From Thalassospira sp. MCCC 1A03138 (lineage in GTDB: Bacteria; Pseudomonadota; Alphaproteobacteria; Rhodospirillales; Thalassospiraceae), in assembly GCF_002115785.1 (NCBI RefSeq), contig NZ_JFJY01000009.1, forward strand, positions 62,001 to 126,000: a stretch of 64,000 nt of DNA, given 5' to 3'. Positions 48,621 to 57,184 of this stretch are shown one piece after another; position 1 is the stretch's first letter, and each line of letters opens with the position of its first letter. The notes beneath the pieces are model-generated. The model saw nothing but the letters and a program-made list of their open reading frames with translations. It ran no database searches and had not been told where the DNA came from. The translations under genes were made by a program, and so were the position numbers.

Positions 48621-48926
48621 ATGCAGATCAATAACCGTATTCTTGACGACCTGACCCGTGTCACCAATTCCGCCCTCGGAACCATGACCGGTGTAAAGGG
48701 CGAGATCGATGCACTTGTCCGCCAGCAGTTTGAAAAAATCCTGGCGGGGATGGACATGGTCACGCGTGAAGAATTCGATGTCATTCACGATGTCGCCATC
48801 CGCGCGGCTGAACGCATCGACGGCCTCGAAGCCAGGATTGCAGAACTCGAAGATCGTCTGGCAAAAGCTGAAAAACCGGCCACCAAACGCACCAGCAGCA
48901 AACCGGCAGCAAAAAAAGACGCATAA
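48621..48926 (+). CDS. ubiK: Ubiquinone biosynthesis accessory factor UbiK
   Basis: A 101-residue BMFP-domain protein: an amphipathic N-terminal helix (MQINNRILDDLTRVTNSALG), a central helix, and a coiled coil (DGLEARIAELEDRLAKAE, about 68-85) that makes trimers. An alanine/lysine-rich tail ends the protein. UbiK helps the aerobic Ubi enzymes work with lipid substrates. GGAG precedes ATG 48621. Confidence 0.9.
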   Translation: MQINNRILDDLTRVTNSALGTMTGVKGEIDALVRQQFEKILAGMDMVTREEFDVIHDVAIRAAERIDGLEARIAELEDRLAKAEKPATKRTSSKPAAKKDA

Positions 48927-49116
48927 TCGGGAAATCATCCCCACATACAGGCAAGGAACGCCGTTCATCGCAGGGCCGCGGAAAGGTCGGCCAGGGACAG
49001 CGGATTGCCGATCATTTGAAATTCATTTCCGTCACGCGTCGCGGGGCGGTTGAAACGCGGCGGGCACCGGCATATAGTGCGCGCCCTTTCGCATATGCAG
49101 AGACTGGCAAATTTAT

Positions 49117-49623
49117 ATGAACGACCACCTGGAAGATATCGGCGACCTCGGTGACGAAAATCCGTTGCTGCTTGTTGAAGATATCGCCCGCACCAATGAC
49201 TGGCACGTGGAACGTCGCAGCGACGATGAAGTCGTTGTCGAAATCCCGGCGCACTGGTGCACGTATCTGGTCTATTTCACCTGGCGCGAAGATGCCGAAG
49301 CGCTTCACATTGCCTGCTGCTATGACCTGTTCGTTCCCGAACCACTGCGCCCGCGCATCTATGAATTGCTGGCAAAATGCAATGAACAGCTTTGGCTCGG
49401 CCATTTCGGATTGTGGCTCGACGAAAACATGCCGCTGTTCCGTCATACGCTTCTGTTCGGCGGCGATGTCCCGCCGATGGTCGAACAGTTCGAAGAACTG
49501 ATCGATATCGCCATCTCCGAGTGCGAACGCTTTTTCCCGGCTTTCAACTTTGTGCTGGGTCAGGGCAAAACCCCGGACGAGGCATTGACCCATTCGATGC
49601 TGGAACCTGTCGGCCAGGCATAG
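49117..49623 (+). CDS. YbjN domain-containing protein
   Basis: A 168-residue cytoplasmic protein of the YbjN type (alphaproteobacterial form), resembling type III secretion chaperones in fold. Recognisable are NPLLLVEDIARTNDWHVER, LVYFTWREDAEALHIACCYD, and LAKCNEQLWLGHFGLWLDE. No enzymatic residues are evident; a chaperone or regulatory role is inferred from the fold. Confidence 0.85.
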   Translation: MNDHLEDIGDLGDENPLLLVEDIARTNDWHVERRSDDEVVVEIPAHWCTYLVYFTWREDAEALHIACCYDLFVPEPLRPRIYELLAKCNEQLWLGHFGLWLDENMPLFRHTLLFGGDVPPMVEQFEELIDIAISECERFFPAFNFVLGQGKTPDEALTHSMLEPVGQA

Positions 49624-49651
49624 GCGGCGCGTTACCGCCAGACGCATTTTC

Positions 49652-49684
49652 AAAGGGGTCGGACCATGTGCCGACCCTTTCTGT
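49652..49684 (+). terminator. Terminator after the YbjN-like gene
   Basis: AAAGGGGTCGG pairs with CCGACCCTTT over a short loop, followed by CTGTTTG; the T-tract is weak. Confidence 0.65.
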
Positions 49685-49975
49685 TTGCGGGCGCTGAAAA
49701 ATTTTTGCCACCATCCACGAATGGTCATCGCGATATAAATCCCGGCCGACAGGCTTGAACAATACCCCGGACGATACAAAATCCCGCGCGGATTGGTGTT
49801 GTCAGAAAAACACCCCGCAGCGTGATATCTGAGGGCAAACTGTTGTGAATTTCCTCACGCCCCTTGCCCATGTCACCGACTTGACCCACCTTCAGAACAT
49901 CGCTACGGCATTGCATTGCGATTGCTGATCCACACATATTCGGCAGTCAGGGATGGAAAAATCGGAGCAGATTTC
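49685..49975. other. Gap before proC
   Basis: About 290 bases, no gene recognised. It includes the ribosome-binding GGAG of proC at its end and presumably the proC promoter; TTGACC near 49879 has no convincing -10 partner. Confidence 0.4.
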
Positions 49976-50791
49976 ATGAATACGCGTCTATTGCTGGTCG
50001 GCTGTGGCAAAATGGGCAGTGCCATGCTGGAAGGCTGGCTGGCCAAAGGGCTTAAATCGGATAATGTCTATATTATCGAACAGGCCGAAGCCGCCGAGAA
50101 ACTCTCAACCCGCTATGGCGTGCACGGCATTACCGATATCACCGAAGTCCCGCAGGATTTCATCCCGCAAGTCGTACTGTTTGCCGTCAAGCCACAGGTC
50201 CTGCCCGATGTGATCGAAGATTACAAACTGCTGGTCCGGGCTGAAACGGTTTTCCTGTCGGTTGCCGCAGGTAAAACCATCGGCTTCTTTGCAGGACACC
50301 TTGGCAAAACCGCACGCATTGTGCGCGCCATGCCCAATACCCCGGCTGCCGTATCGCGTGGCATGACCGTGATGTGCCCGACCGATAATGTCAGTCAGGC
50401 GCAGCGCGATATGTGCGAAACACTTTTGACCACTGTCGGCATGGTATCGTGGGTAAGCGATGAAAGCCTGATGGATGCTGTCACCGCCCTTTCGGGCAGT
50501 GGACCGGCCTATATCTTCCATCTGGTCGAAGCCATGGCACAGGCAGGCGAATCCGCGGGACTGCCAGCCGATCAGGCAATGATGCTCGCCCGTCAGACGG
50601 TTGTCGGCGCCGGTTTCCTGCTTGATGCCAGCGAAGAAACCGCGGCAACCCTGCGCGAAAATGTTACCAGCCCCGGTGGCACGACGGCGGCAGCCCTTTC
50701 AGTACTGATGGATACCCAGAACGGCCTGCCCGACCTGATGACCCGCGCGGTTGAAGCCGCCCGGAAACGTTCCGTCGAACTGGCGGGCTAA
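49976..50791 (+). CDS. proC: Pyrroline-5-carboxylate reductase
   Basis: A 271-residue NAD(P)H-dependent reductase for the last step of proline synthesis. The dinucleotide-binding motif LLVGCGKMGSAMLEGWL opens the protein, RAMPNTPAAV sits centrally, and the C-terminal ALSGSGPAYIFHLVEAMAQAG plus TSPGGTTAAAL are signature regions. ATG 49976 after GGAG is preferred over an upstream ATG at 49916. Confidence 0.96.
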   Translation: MNTRLLLVGCGKMGSAMLEGWLAKGLKSDNVYIIEQAEAAEKLSTRYGVHGITDITEVPQDFIPQVVLFAVKPQVLPDVIEDYKLLVRAETVFLSVAAGKTIGFFAGHLGKTARIVRAMPNTPAAVSRGMTVMCPTDNVSQAQRDMCETLLTTVGMVSWVSDESLMDAVTALSGSGPAYIFHLVEAMAQAGESAGLPADQAMMLARQTVVGAGFLLDASEETAATLRENVTSPGGTTAAALSVLMDTQNGLPDLMTRAVEAARKRSVELAG

Positions 50792-50816
50792 GCACAAACC
50801 GATCAAGGAGACGATC

Positions 50817-51521
50817 ATGCCGGCAAAGAAAGATCCGCAAACCACACTGATCGATGCAGCCATGGAGCTGGCTGCATCGGGGCGCTGGCATGACGTCACC
50901 ATGATCGATATTGCGCAGGCCGCCAATGTCGACATTGGCATAGCTTTTGATCACTTCAGAAGCAAGGCCGATATCCTGCGCCAGTTCGTGCGCAGGATCG
51001 ACCGGATTGTTCTTGCCGATCTTGATCCCGCCGATTTCGATGAACCGGGGCATGATCGCCTGATCGCCGTGATGATGGCGCGGTTCGATGCACTGATGCC
51101 CTATCGCCCCGCCCTTCGCTCGATCATCGCCAGTGGTGGCGACCTTGGCCCGGCGGATACGCTACGCGCGATCAAAACCCATTTCGGTTCGATGCGCTGG
51201 ATGCTTGATGCCAGCGGCTTCACCACCGGCGGCCTCCATGGCAGCCTGCGTGTGGCCGGGATGGGCACGATTTATGCCCGATGCTTCAGACGATGGCTTG
51301 AGGATGAAACCGCCGACTTCGGTCCGACAATGGCCGCCCTTGATCGCGCACTATCACGCGGCAGCGAATGGGATAAACGGATCGGTACCGGTATTTCCCG
51401 CCTCAGCCGGGCTTGCGGAAAAATTCAGAAAAAATGTGACCGTTTTACCCAGAAATATGGCCGGGCCGATCACACCGAACAGACTTCCCCGTCTGCTGAA
51501 AACAACAGTACCGCACCCTAA
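50817..51521 (+). CDS. TetR family transcriptional regulator
   Basis: A 234-residue TetR-type protein. The N-terminal helix-turn-helix (about 10-55) includes TLIDAAMELAASGRWHDVTM, DIAQAANVDIGIAFDHFRSKAD. The ligand-binding half is non-diagnostic, and the last 25 residues are hydrophilic. AAGGAG precedes ATG 50817, 25 bases after proC, so the two are probably cotranscribed. Target unknown. Confidence 0.9.
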   Translation: MPAKKDPQTTLIDAAMELAASGRWHDVTMIDIAQAANVDIGIAFDHFRSKADILRQFVRRIDRIVLADLDPADFDEPGHDRLIAVMMARFDALMPYRPALRSIIASGGDLGPADTLRAIKTHFGSMRWMLDASGFTTGGLHGSLRVAGMGTIYARCFRRWLEDETADFGPTMAALDRALSRGSEWDKRIGTGISRLSRACGKIQKKCDRFTQKYGRADHTEQTSPSAENNSTAP

Positions 51522-51595
51522 CTATCTGATCTGAAACAGAGGCGTCAAAACATAACCCAAGGTTACTCCATTAAACAAAAACCAAACCATGAAGT

Positions 51596-51672
51596 TTTTG
51601 TGCACTGCAAAATAACCCTTGACGAAAACGGTTCATTCCTTCATATTGCAGTTGAATTTGTGCGGCGCACAA
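51596..51672 (+). promoter_or_regulatory. Phasin promoter with two similar palindromes
   Basis: TTGACG (51619-51624), 17 bases, then CATATT (51642-51647) form a good sigma-70 promoter. The perfect palindrome TTGTGC-GGC-GCACAA (51658-51672) lies just after the expected start site. A related TTTTG-TGCACTG-CAAAA (51596-51612) lies just upstream of -35. The layout suits repression by a PhaR-type regulator, which controls phasin genes in related bacteria; the identity is inferred. Confidence 0.6.
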
Positions 51673-51720
51673 TAGCGCCTCATTCCACATCTGTTGCAAA
51701 TTGCTGATGGAGCGCACACC

Positions 51721-52173
51721 ATGACTGCCGCTAAAAAGGCTACCAACCCGTTCTTCGATCTCGACTTCACCAAATACACTGCGGATTTCAAAATGCCGGG
51801 TGTCGACGTGAACGAGATGATGGCGTTTCAGCGTAAAAACGTTGAAGCCCTGACCAAAGCCAACAAGGTTGCCTTCGATGGTTTCCAGGCTGTTGCTCAG
51901 CGTCAGAGCGAAATTTTCAAAACGCTGCTGGATAAAGTTCAGACCCAGGGCAAAGATTTCGCTGCTACTCCTGCTGACAACCCGATGGCCGCTGCTGCAA
52001 AGCAGACCGAAGCTGCGAAAGCCGCATACGAAGAAGCCCTCGCCAATGCCAAGGAGCTGTCCGGTCTGGTAAGCAAGTCTCAGGAAGAAGCTCTTGCTCT
52101 TCTGCAAACCCGCTTTACCGAATCTCTGGACGAGTTCAAGTCCGCGATCGAAAAGACCGCCACTGCGAAATAA
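51721..52173 (+). CDS. Phasin family protein
   Basis: A 150-residue, alanine- and lysine-rich, mainly helical protein with the phasin_2 core (MMAFQRKNVEALTKANKVAF, then QRQSEIFKTLLDKVQTQGKD). Phasins coat polyhydroxyalkanoate granules in the cytoplasm, and the presence of one suggests the cell stores such polyesters. GGAG precedes ATG 51721. Codon choice is more biased than in neighbours (CGT, GCT, CTG-rich), hinting at high expression. Confidence 0.9.
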   Translation: MTAAKKATNPFFDLDFTKYTADFKMPGVDVNEMMAFQRKNVEALTKANKVAFDGFQAVAQRQSEIFKTLLDKVQTQGKDFAATPADNPMAAAAKQTEAAKAAYEEALANAKELSGLVSKSQEEALALLQTRFTESLDEFKSAIEKTATAK

Positions 52174-52203
52174 TCTAGCTGATAACTTCCCGTTATCACC
52201 TTC

Positions 52204-52232
52204 CGGCAGAGCCTTCTGGCTCTGCCGTTTTT
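52204..52232 (+). terminator. Terminator after the phasin gene
   Basis: CGGCAGAGCC-TTCT-GGCTCTGCCG, a perfect 10-bp stem, is followed by TTTTTATTTG. Confidence 0.93.
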
Positions 52233-52338
52233 ATTTGTGCTTTTGCCCAAACTCCTGATCTGGTCAAACGCATCGATAAACCCTTAACGGCAAACCGTGC
52301 CCCCGCTAATCTGGCTCAAATTCAACGGAGAAAGATTT

Positions 52339-52683
52339 ATGAGCGAGATCAGTTTTGAAGATTTCCTGAAGGTGGATATCCGCGTTGGCACGGTTGTCGA
52401 TGCACAGGAATTCCCCGAAGCCCGCCGCCCGGCTTTAAAGCTCTGGGTGGATTTCGGCCCTGAAATCGGCACCCGCAAAACATCAGCCCAAATTACCAAA
52501 TATTACACGCCCGAAAGCCTGGTCGGCCGCCAGGTCGCCGGTGTGGTCAATTTCCCCAAAAAACAGGTTGGTCCTTTCATGTCCGAATTCCTCTGTCTCG
52601 GCTTCCCCGATGGCGAGGGCGACAAAGGCATCGTCCTGATCGCACCGGAACGTAACGTTCCCAATGGCGGGCGCCTGTTTTAG
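52339..52683 (+). CDS. CsaA-like tRNA-binding domain protein
   Basis: A 114-residue OB-fold protein of the tRNA-binding domain family, close to CsaA, a small export-related chaperone of Bacillus. Landmarks are FLKVDIRVGTVVDAQEFPEA, KLWVDFGPEIGTRKTSAQI and VVNFPKKQVGPFMSEFLCLG. Length is normal. The role in this organism is inferred from the family. GGAG precedes the ATG. Confidence 0.9.
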   Translation: MSEISFEDFLKVDIRVGTVVDAQEFPEARRPALKLWVDFGPEIGTRKTSAQITKYYTPESLVGRQVAGVVNFPKKQVGPFMSEFLCLGFPDGEGDKGIVLIAPERNVPNGGRLF

Positions 52684-52715
52684 GACGCCGTCCTCACCAC
52701 AAATCCGGCGCAAAC

Positions 52716-52753
52716 AAAAAAGGGCGCGGCCATTATCTGGCCACGCCTTTTCC
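52716..52753. terminator. Bidirectional terminator between the CsaA-like and chemoreceptor genes
   Basis: An imperfect stem of AAAGGGCGCGGCCA with TGGCCACGCCTTT has T or A runs on both sides, suited to the two converging genes. Confidence 0.8.
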
Positions 52754-52774
52754 CCACCCCATATTCCTACTTTC

Positions 52775-54256
52775 TTAACGCGCCAGAACCATTGCAGCCT
52801 GCTTGGTTCTGTTGATGGTATCCGACACCAGATTTGCGGAACTCTGTATCTGACTGATCATGTTGTTAATATCGGCAACGGAAGTCTTCATAACGACAAT
52901 ACTGCTTGAAACCTCGTCAGTCACAGACGTCTGAGCGTCAACAGCTTCCGAAATTGATTCAACATTAACCAAAACACCTTCCGCATCACTGCGAATGGCC
53001 GATAAGGCACCAACCACTTCGAACGTAATATTCTGTATTCCAACAATCTCGTTTGAAATATCTTCAGTCGCACGTGCCGCTTGATTGGCGAGGTTCTTGA
53101 CCTCATTTGCAACAACTGCAAAACCTTTGCCTGCATCGCCAGCACGTGCAGCTTCGATCGTTGCATTTAATGCCAACAAGTTAATCTGGCTTGCTATTTC
53201 CTGAATTACCTCAACGATTCCCCCCATAGCATCAACAACATCCGACATCTTTGCAGTAGACTCGCCAGCGTCAATCGTGCGTCGGAACATGTTGTCAGCT
53301 TTTCCTTTTGCATCGACCATGCTTGTGGAAATCTCGGCAATTGACCGCGCCAACTCTTTCCCCCCGGCCATAACCGCACTGACTGATCCCGAAGTTCGAT
53401 TTGAAATAGAAACCGCATCTTCCGAGTGCGCCCCCAATTCCGACAGGCTATTGAAGATATCGACAAAATTGGTGTCGATCAGCGCCTTCAATTGTGTGAG
53501 TAATTGAACCTGCTCTGTAATGTCTGTGGCAAACTTTACAACTTTGCTGACTTTACCATTCGGATCGAAAATCGGGTTATACGAAGCCTCTATCCAGACT
53601 TCCTTGCCGTTCTTGGCCAACCGCTTGAACTGACGAGCGCAAAATTGCCCTTTACGCAAGTCGTCCCAGAATGACTCGTATTCCACACTTTGCCCATAAC
53701 CGACTTCGACAAACAACCTGTGGTGCTTGCCTAGAATTTCGCCAATATCATAGCCCATAACGGATAGGAAATTCTCATTCGCTCCAAGAATATGCCCGGA
53801 AAGATCAAATTCGATCACGGCCTGACTGCGATTGATTGCATCAACTTTTCCATCAAGATCAGCCATTTTCTCTTGCCGTGCGGTAATGTCACTTGCAAGT
53901 TTGACTATCTTCTCAACTCTTCCATTTGCTGTCAGCACAGGATTGTAAGTTGCCTCAATCCAAACCTGACGACCGTCTTTCGTCTTTCGGGGAAAGGCAG
54001 CGCTCTTGAAGCTTCCAGTACGCAGGTCGTCCCAAAACTGCTGATATTCCGCTGTCTCTGCCATACCGGCAGGCATAAAAATCCGATGATGTTGTCCAAG
54101 GACCTCACTGACTTCGTAACCCATAAGCTGCAGGAAGTTCCCATTTGCTCGAATAATCGTACCATCAGGTTTGAATTCAATAACTGCGAGCGAACGTTCC
54201 AGTGCATCGACAACCGCCATCGCCGCGTTCTTCGAGAATGTACCGAATATCGTCAT
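52775..54256 (-). CDS. Soluble PAS-PAS methyl-accepting chemotaxis protein
   Basis: A 493-residue chemoreceptor without membrane helices. Two PAS domains (about 15-130 and 137-250) are clear duplicates: each ends with a WIEA-Y-NP element followed by a conserved DIT. The signalling domain (about 270-490) includes the interaction tip [20 protein letters not shown]. It should sense an intracellular signal such as redox state or a bound cofactor and control a CheA kinase; no che genes are in the window. The gene is AT-richer than its neighbours. It lacks a C-terminal methylation-enzyme tether. Confidence 0.92.
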   Translation of the reverse strand: MTIFGTFSKNAAMAVVDALERSLAVIEFKPDGTIIRANGNFLQLMGYEVSEVLGQHHRIFMPAGMAETAEYQQFWDDLRTGSFKSAAFPRKTKDGRQVWIEATYNPVLTANGRVEKIVKLASDITARQEKMADLDGKVDAINRSQAVIEFDLSGHILGANENFLSVMGYDIGEILGKHHRLFVEVGYGQSVEYESFWDDLRKGQFCARQFKRLAKNGKEVWIEASYNPIFDPNGKVSKVVKFATDITEQVQLLTQLKALIDTNFVDIFNSLSELGAHSEDAVSISNRTSGSVSAVMAGGKELARSIAEISTSMVDAKGKADNMFRRTIDAGESTAKMSDVVDAMGGIVEVIQEIASQINLLALNATIEAARAGDAGKGFAVVANEVKNLANQAARATEDISNEIVGIQNITFEVVGALSAIRSDAEGVLVNVESISEAVDAQTSVTDEVSSSIVVMKTSVADINNMISQIQSSANLVSDTINRTKQAAMVLAR

Positions 54257-54382
54257 AACTACCCCGTATGGTCAAAAGGTGTGGAAAATTCCATCAGCCC
54301 AGCGCATCACTTCAACCGAGAGTTAGCTATTTCAATAATCTTCTCCATCCTCATATGAGGAGTAATATCGCCCAAAACAAAA

Positions 54383-54410
54383 GAGCGCACTAAAGGTGCG
54401 CTCCTTTGTT
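54383..54410 (-). terminator. Terminator after fpr
   Basis: On the minus strand GAGCGCAC-loop-GTGCGCTC is followed by TTTTGTTTTG. Confidence 0.88.
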
Positions 54411-54445
54411 TCATTTGAGACTCTGGCTATATGACTGTTATATAG

Positions 54446-55222
54446 TCACTTTTCAACGAACGCCTTTTCAATCACGAAGTGACCGGGCTCGTTCATATTA
54501 CCTTCCTTACCGCCCCACTCGACCAGCATCTGGCGGGTTTCAGCAATCATTTCCGGATTACCGCACAGCATGAAGCGATCATTTTCAAGGGTCGGCTTGT
54601 CCATACCCAGATCGTCATAAAGCTTGCCTGACTTCATCAGATCGGTGATGCGGCCCTGATGTTTGAATTCCTCGCGGGTGACGGTCGGATAGTACAGAAG
54701 CTTTTTGGTTACTTCCTCGCCAAAGAACTCATTGTTGGGCAGCTCGCTGTGGATGAATTCCTGATAGGCCAGTTCACGAACTTCGCGGCAACCATGAACA
54801 AGGATGACCTTGTCGTAGCGTTCATAGGTCTCGTAGTCACGGATGACGCTCATGAACGGCGCCAGACCGGTACCGGTCGACAGCAGCCAGAGGTTCTTGC
54901 CCGGCAGCAGGTTGTCATGGATCAGGGTGCCGGTCGGCTTGCGCCCGACTAGAATCTTGTCCCCAACCTTGACGTGCTGCAAACGCGACGTCAGCGGACC
55001 GTTTGGCACTTTGATCGAAAAGAATTCAAGCTCTTCGTCATAATTGGCACTCACCATCGAATAAGCGCGCAAAAGCGGCTTGCCTTCGACTTCGAGTCCA
55101 ATCATGGCAAACTGACCGTTGATGAACCGGAAACCCGGATCACGGGTGGTTTTGAATGTGAAGAGGGTCTCAGTCCAGTGATGGACGTAAGTGACTGTTT
55201 CTTCGTTTAAATTGCTGGCCAT
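54446..55222 (-). CDS. fpr: Ferredoxin/flavodoxin-NADP(+) reductase
   Basis: A 258-residue FAD-dependent reductase that exchanges electrons between NADP(H) and ferredoxin or flavodoxin. The FAD-binding RAYSMVSANYDEELEFF (Arg-x-Tyr-Ser), the NADP-binding LLSTGTGLAPFMSVI and LVHGCREVRELAYQ, and the C-terminal LCGNPEMIAETRQML are present. It ends in EKAFVEK, with no C-terminal tryptophan or tyrosine, as in the bacterial subclass I. It often responds to oxidative stress. Confidence 0.95.
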   Translation of the reverse strand: MASNLNEETVTYVHHWTETLFTFKTTRDPGFRFINGQFAMIGLEVEGKPLLRAYSMVSANYDEELEFFSIKVPNGPLTSRLQHVKVGDKILVGRKPTGTLIHDNLLPGKNLWLLSTGTGLAPFMSVIRDYETYERYDKVILVHGCREVRELAYQEFIHSELPNNEFFGEEVTKKLLYYPTVTREEFKHQGRITDLMKSGKLYDDLGMDKPTLENDRFMLCGNPEMIAETRQMLVEWGGKEGNMNEPGHFVIEKAFVEK

Positions 55223-55416
55223 AACGCTGCATCAATCCGTTTCGTCTAAAGCTTTCTACTGGACCGCGGCGGGAACGACGGACACACTTTCCCGGCACCA
55301 TATCCATGCCAAGTTGACGCGATTTAACATCAATCAAACGTATATCGCAAGAAAACATTCACTATTTGTGTATTTTTATGTAAGGAACCATAGAAATATA
55401 CAAATTAAGTGTAGAA

Positions 55417-55431
55417 TATTGTCTGACAATA
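55417..55431 (+). promoter_or_regulatory. GntR-type operator, copy 1
   Basis: A perfect 15-base palindrome, TATTGTC-T-GACAATA, lies about 100 bases before the GntR-family gene in an AT-rich region. Its 13-base core recurs at 56373-56385, in front of the nitroreductase gene. FCD-type GntR regulators bind short palindromes of this kind, so autoregulation is likely. Confidence 0.65.
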
Positions 55432-55532
55432 GTGCACGATAATCGCATCAGGTCTATATCGCAAACGCGAACTGCCCCATAGATAGGCTACGATGCGCCG
55501 CACGGCAATGATCCATCGCAATCCGGTGAAAA

Positions 55533-56216
55533 ATGACAGAAACCGCCGCATTACCAAACGATAGTCTGACCGTTCAGCAGGTTTCCGATGCCATCACCAA
55601 TGCAGTGCGCGACGGGCGACTGGTACCGGGTCAACGTCTGACGGAAATCGATTTTGCCAAACGCCTTGGCGTCAGCCGTCCATCCGTTCGCGAAGCCTTT
55701 CGACAATTGACCGCAGACGGGCTACTGCACAGCCAACCCTATCGCGGGGTCAGCGTGCGCCACATGACACGACGCGAAGTCGATGATCTGTTTATCGTGC
55801 GGGGTGCGCTTGAAGGCCTTGCCGTGCGGCTGGCAACCCCAACACTTCAAAACGATGCGTCGAAATTGCTTGCCATCCAGGCCGAGCTGGACACTGCCGA
55901 AACCCGCAACGACCTTGCCGCCATGTCGCACCACAACCTTGCCTTCCATATGCTGTTTGCAAATATCACCGGCAACGCGCTTTTATGTGAACAGTTGCGA
56001 CGGATTTCCAACAGTGTTTATTGGCTGCAATTCCGCGTTCTGGTCGCTGATGACAAGGTCCTGCAAACCAATACCCAGCACCGTGACATTGTTGACGCAG
56101 TTCGCAACGGGGATGCCGCCAAAGCCGAGGCCATCATGATTGATCATGTCGATCATTCGCGCCAATTGGTGCAATCGCTGCCCGAAAATCATTTTGCTGA
56201 AAGCCCGGCAGACTGA
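55533..56216 (+). CDS. GntR family regulator, FCD (FadR-like) subfamily
   Basis: A 227-residue regulator. The winged helix-turn-helix (about 12-80) has RLTEIDFAKRLGVSRPSVRE and ADGLLHSQPYRGVSV. The helical FCD domain (about 90-215) supplies typical metal/ligand residues in HHNLAFHMLF and the late HRDIVDAVRNGDAAKAEAIM and DHVDHS. Effectors of this subfamily are often carboxylic acids. Palindromes upstream of it and of the next gene mark its probable targets. Confidence 0.92.
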   Translation: MTETAALPNDSLTVQQVSDAITNAVRDGRLVPGQRLTEIDFAKRLGVSRPSVREAFRQLTADGLLHSQPYRGVSVRHMTRREVDDLFIVRGALEGLAVRLATPTLQNDASKLLAIQAELDTAETRNDLAAMSHHNLAFHMLFANITGNALLCEQLRRISNSVYWLQFRVLVADDKVLQTNTQHRDIVDAVRNGDAAKAEAIMIDHVDHSRQLVQSLPENHFAESPAD

Positions 56217-56372
56217 CGGCTCCCCCCCCTGCCACCGCGGTCCCTTGCCGGATGCGCGACCGCATAGAACCCCACCTCACGGCACATCTCCGAACCAGAT
56301 TTCCAGTCTATCGTGGGTCCTTCATCGGCGCTGGACATGAGATACTTGCATCCCCGAATTCCCGCGATTACG

Positions 56373-56385
56373 ATTGTCTGACAAT
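56373..56385 (+). promoter_or_regulatory. GntR-type operator, copy 2
   Basis: ATTGTC-T-GACAAT, identical in its 13-base core to the copy upstream of the GntR gene, lies 27 bases before the nitroreductase start, where a bound repressor would block transcription. Confidence 0.65.
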
Positions 56386-56412
56386 TTAAACAAACAAATA
56401 TTAGAGAGCACC

Positions 56413-57108
56413 ATGACAACTCGCCCCGCTCCGACCACCGAATTTTTGCCGATCCCGTTGCCCGATTATCAGGAACGACCGCTTGACGAGATGCGCCTTG
56501 GTGCGCAGGCATTTTATGAAGAAATCCGTACGCGCCACACGGTACGCGAATTTTCGGATCGGCCGGTGCCACGCGACATCATCGAAACATGCATTCGTGC
56601 GGCGGGTACGGCCCCCAATGGGGCCAATCATCAGCCATGGCATTTTTCGGTTATCGGCGATCCGGCGATGAAAAAGAAAATCCGCACCGCTGCCGAGGAA
56701 GAAGAACGCGCATTTTATGCTGGCCGCGCTGGCGAAGAATGGATCGAAGCTCTTCGCCCCTTGGGCACGGATGACAGCAAACCGTTTCTGGAAATCGCAC
56801 CATGGCTGATTTGCATTTTCGGCGAACGTAAAAGTGCCTCAGCCGACGGGAAGTTGCGCAAAAACTATTACGTGCCGGAATCCGTTTCCATCGCGACCGG
56901 CTTTCTGATTGCCGCCCTGCATCGTGCGGGGCTTGCGACACTGACACATACGCCAAACCCGATGAGCTTCCTGACCGAGATTTGCCAACGCCCGGACCAC
57001 AACAAGCCCTATATCCTTCTGGTCACCGGATATCCGGCAGCGGATGCGACGATCCCGAAACACGCGACCGAGAAAAAAGACCTTTCGGAAATCGCGACTT
57101 TCTTCTGA
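56413..57108 (+). CDS. Nitroreductase family protein
   Basis: A 231-residue FMN-dependent nitroreductase-fold protein resembling the iodotyrosine deiodinase/BluB-like branch. FMN phosphate contacts are in [13 protein letters not shown] (about 41-53), and [20 protein letters not shown] (about 63-82) and [11 protein letters not shown] near the start are typical. It should carry out a one- or two-electron reduction of an unknown, perhaps aromatic, compound. AGAG precedes ATG 56413. Likely repressed by the adjacent GntR protein. Confidence 0.88.
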   Translation: MTTRPAPTTEFLPIPLPDYQERPLDEMRLGAQAFYEEIRTRHTVREFSDRPVPRDIIETCIRAAGTAPNGANHQPWHFSVIGDPAMKKKIRTAAEEEERAFYAGRAGEEWIEALRPLGTDDSKPFLEIAPWLICIFGERKSASADGKLRKNYYVPESVSIATGFLIAALHRAGLATLTHTPNPMSFLTEICQRPDHNKPYILLVTGYPAADATIPKHATEKKDLSEIATFF

Positions 57109-57130
57109 AACACATCAAACCCAAAACAAG

Positions 57131-57165
57131 AAGCCCCGCAGCACGGCGGGGCTTGGGGCTTTCTG
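57131..57165. terminator. Terminator between the nitroreductase and sensor kinase genes
   Basis: AAGCCCCGC (57131-57139) pairs with GCGGGGCTT (57146-57154). The T-tract is better on the minus strand (TTCTTGTTTT), so it mainly serves the kinase gene. Confidence 0.8.
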
Positions 57166-57184
57166 TTTAAAATTCCAAAGACGC

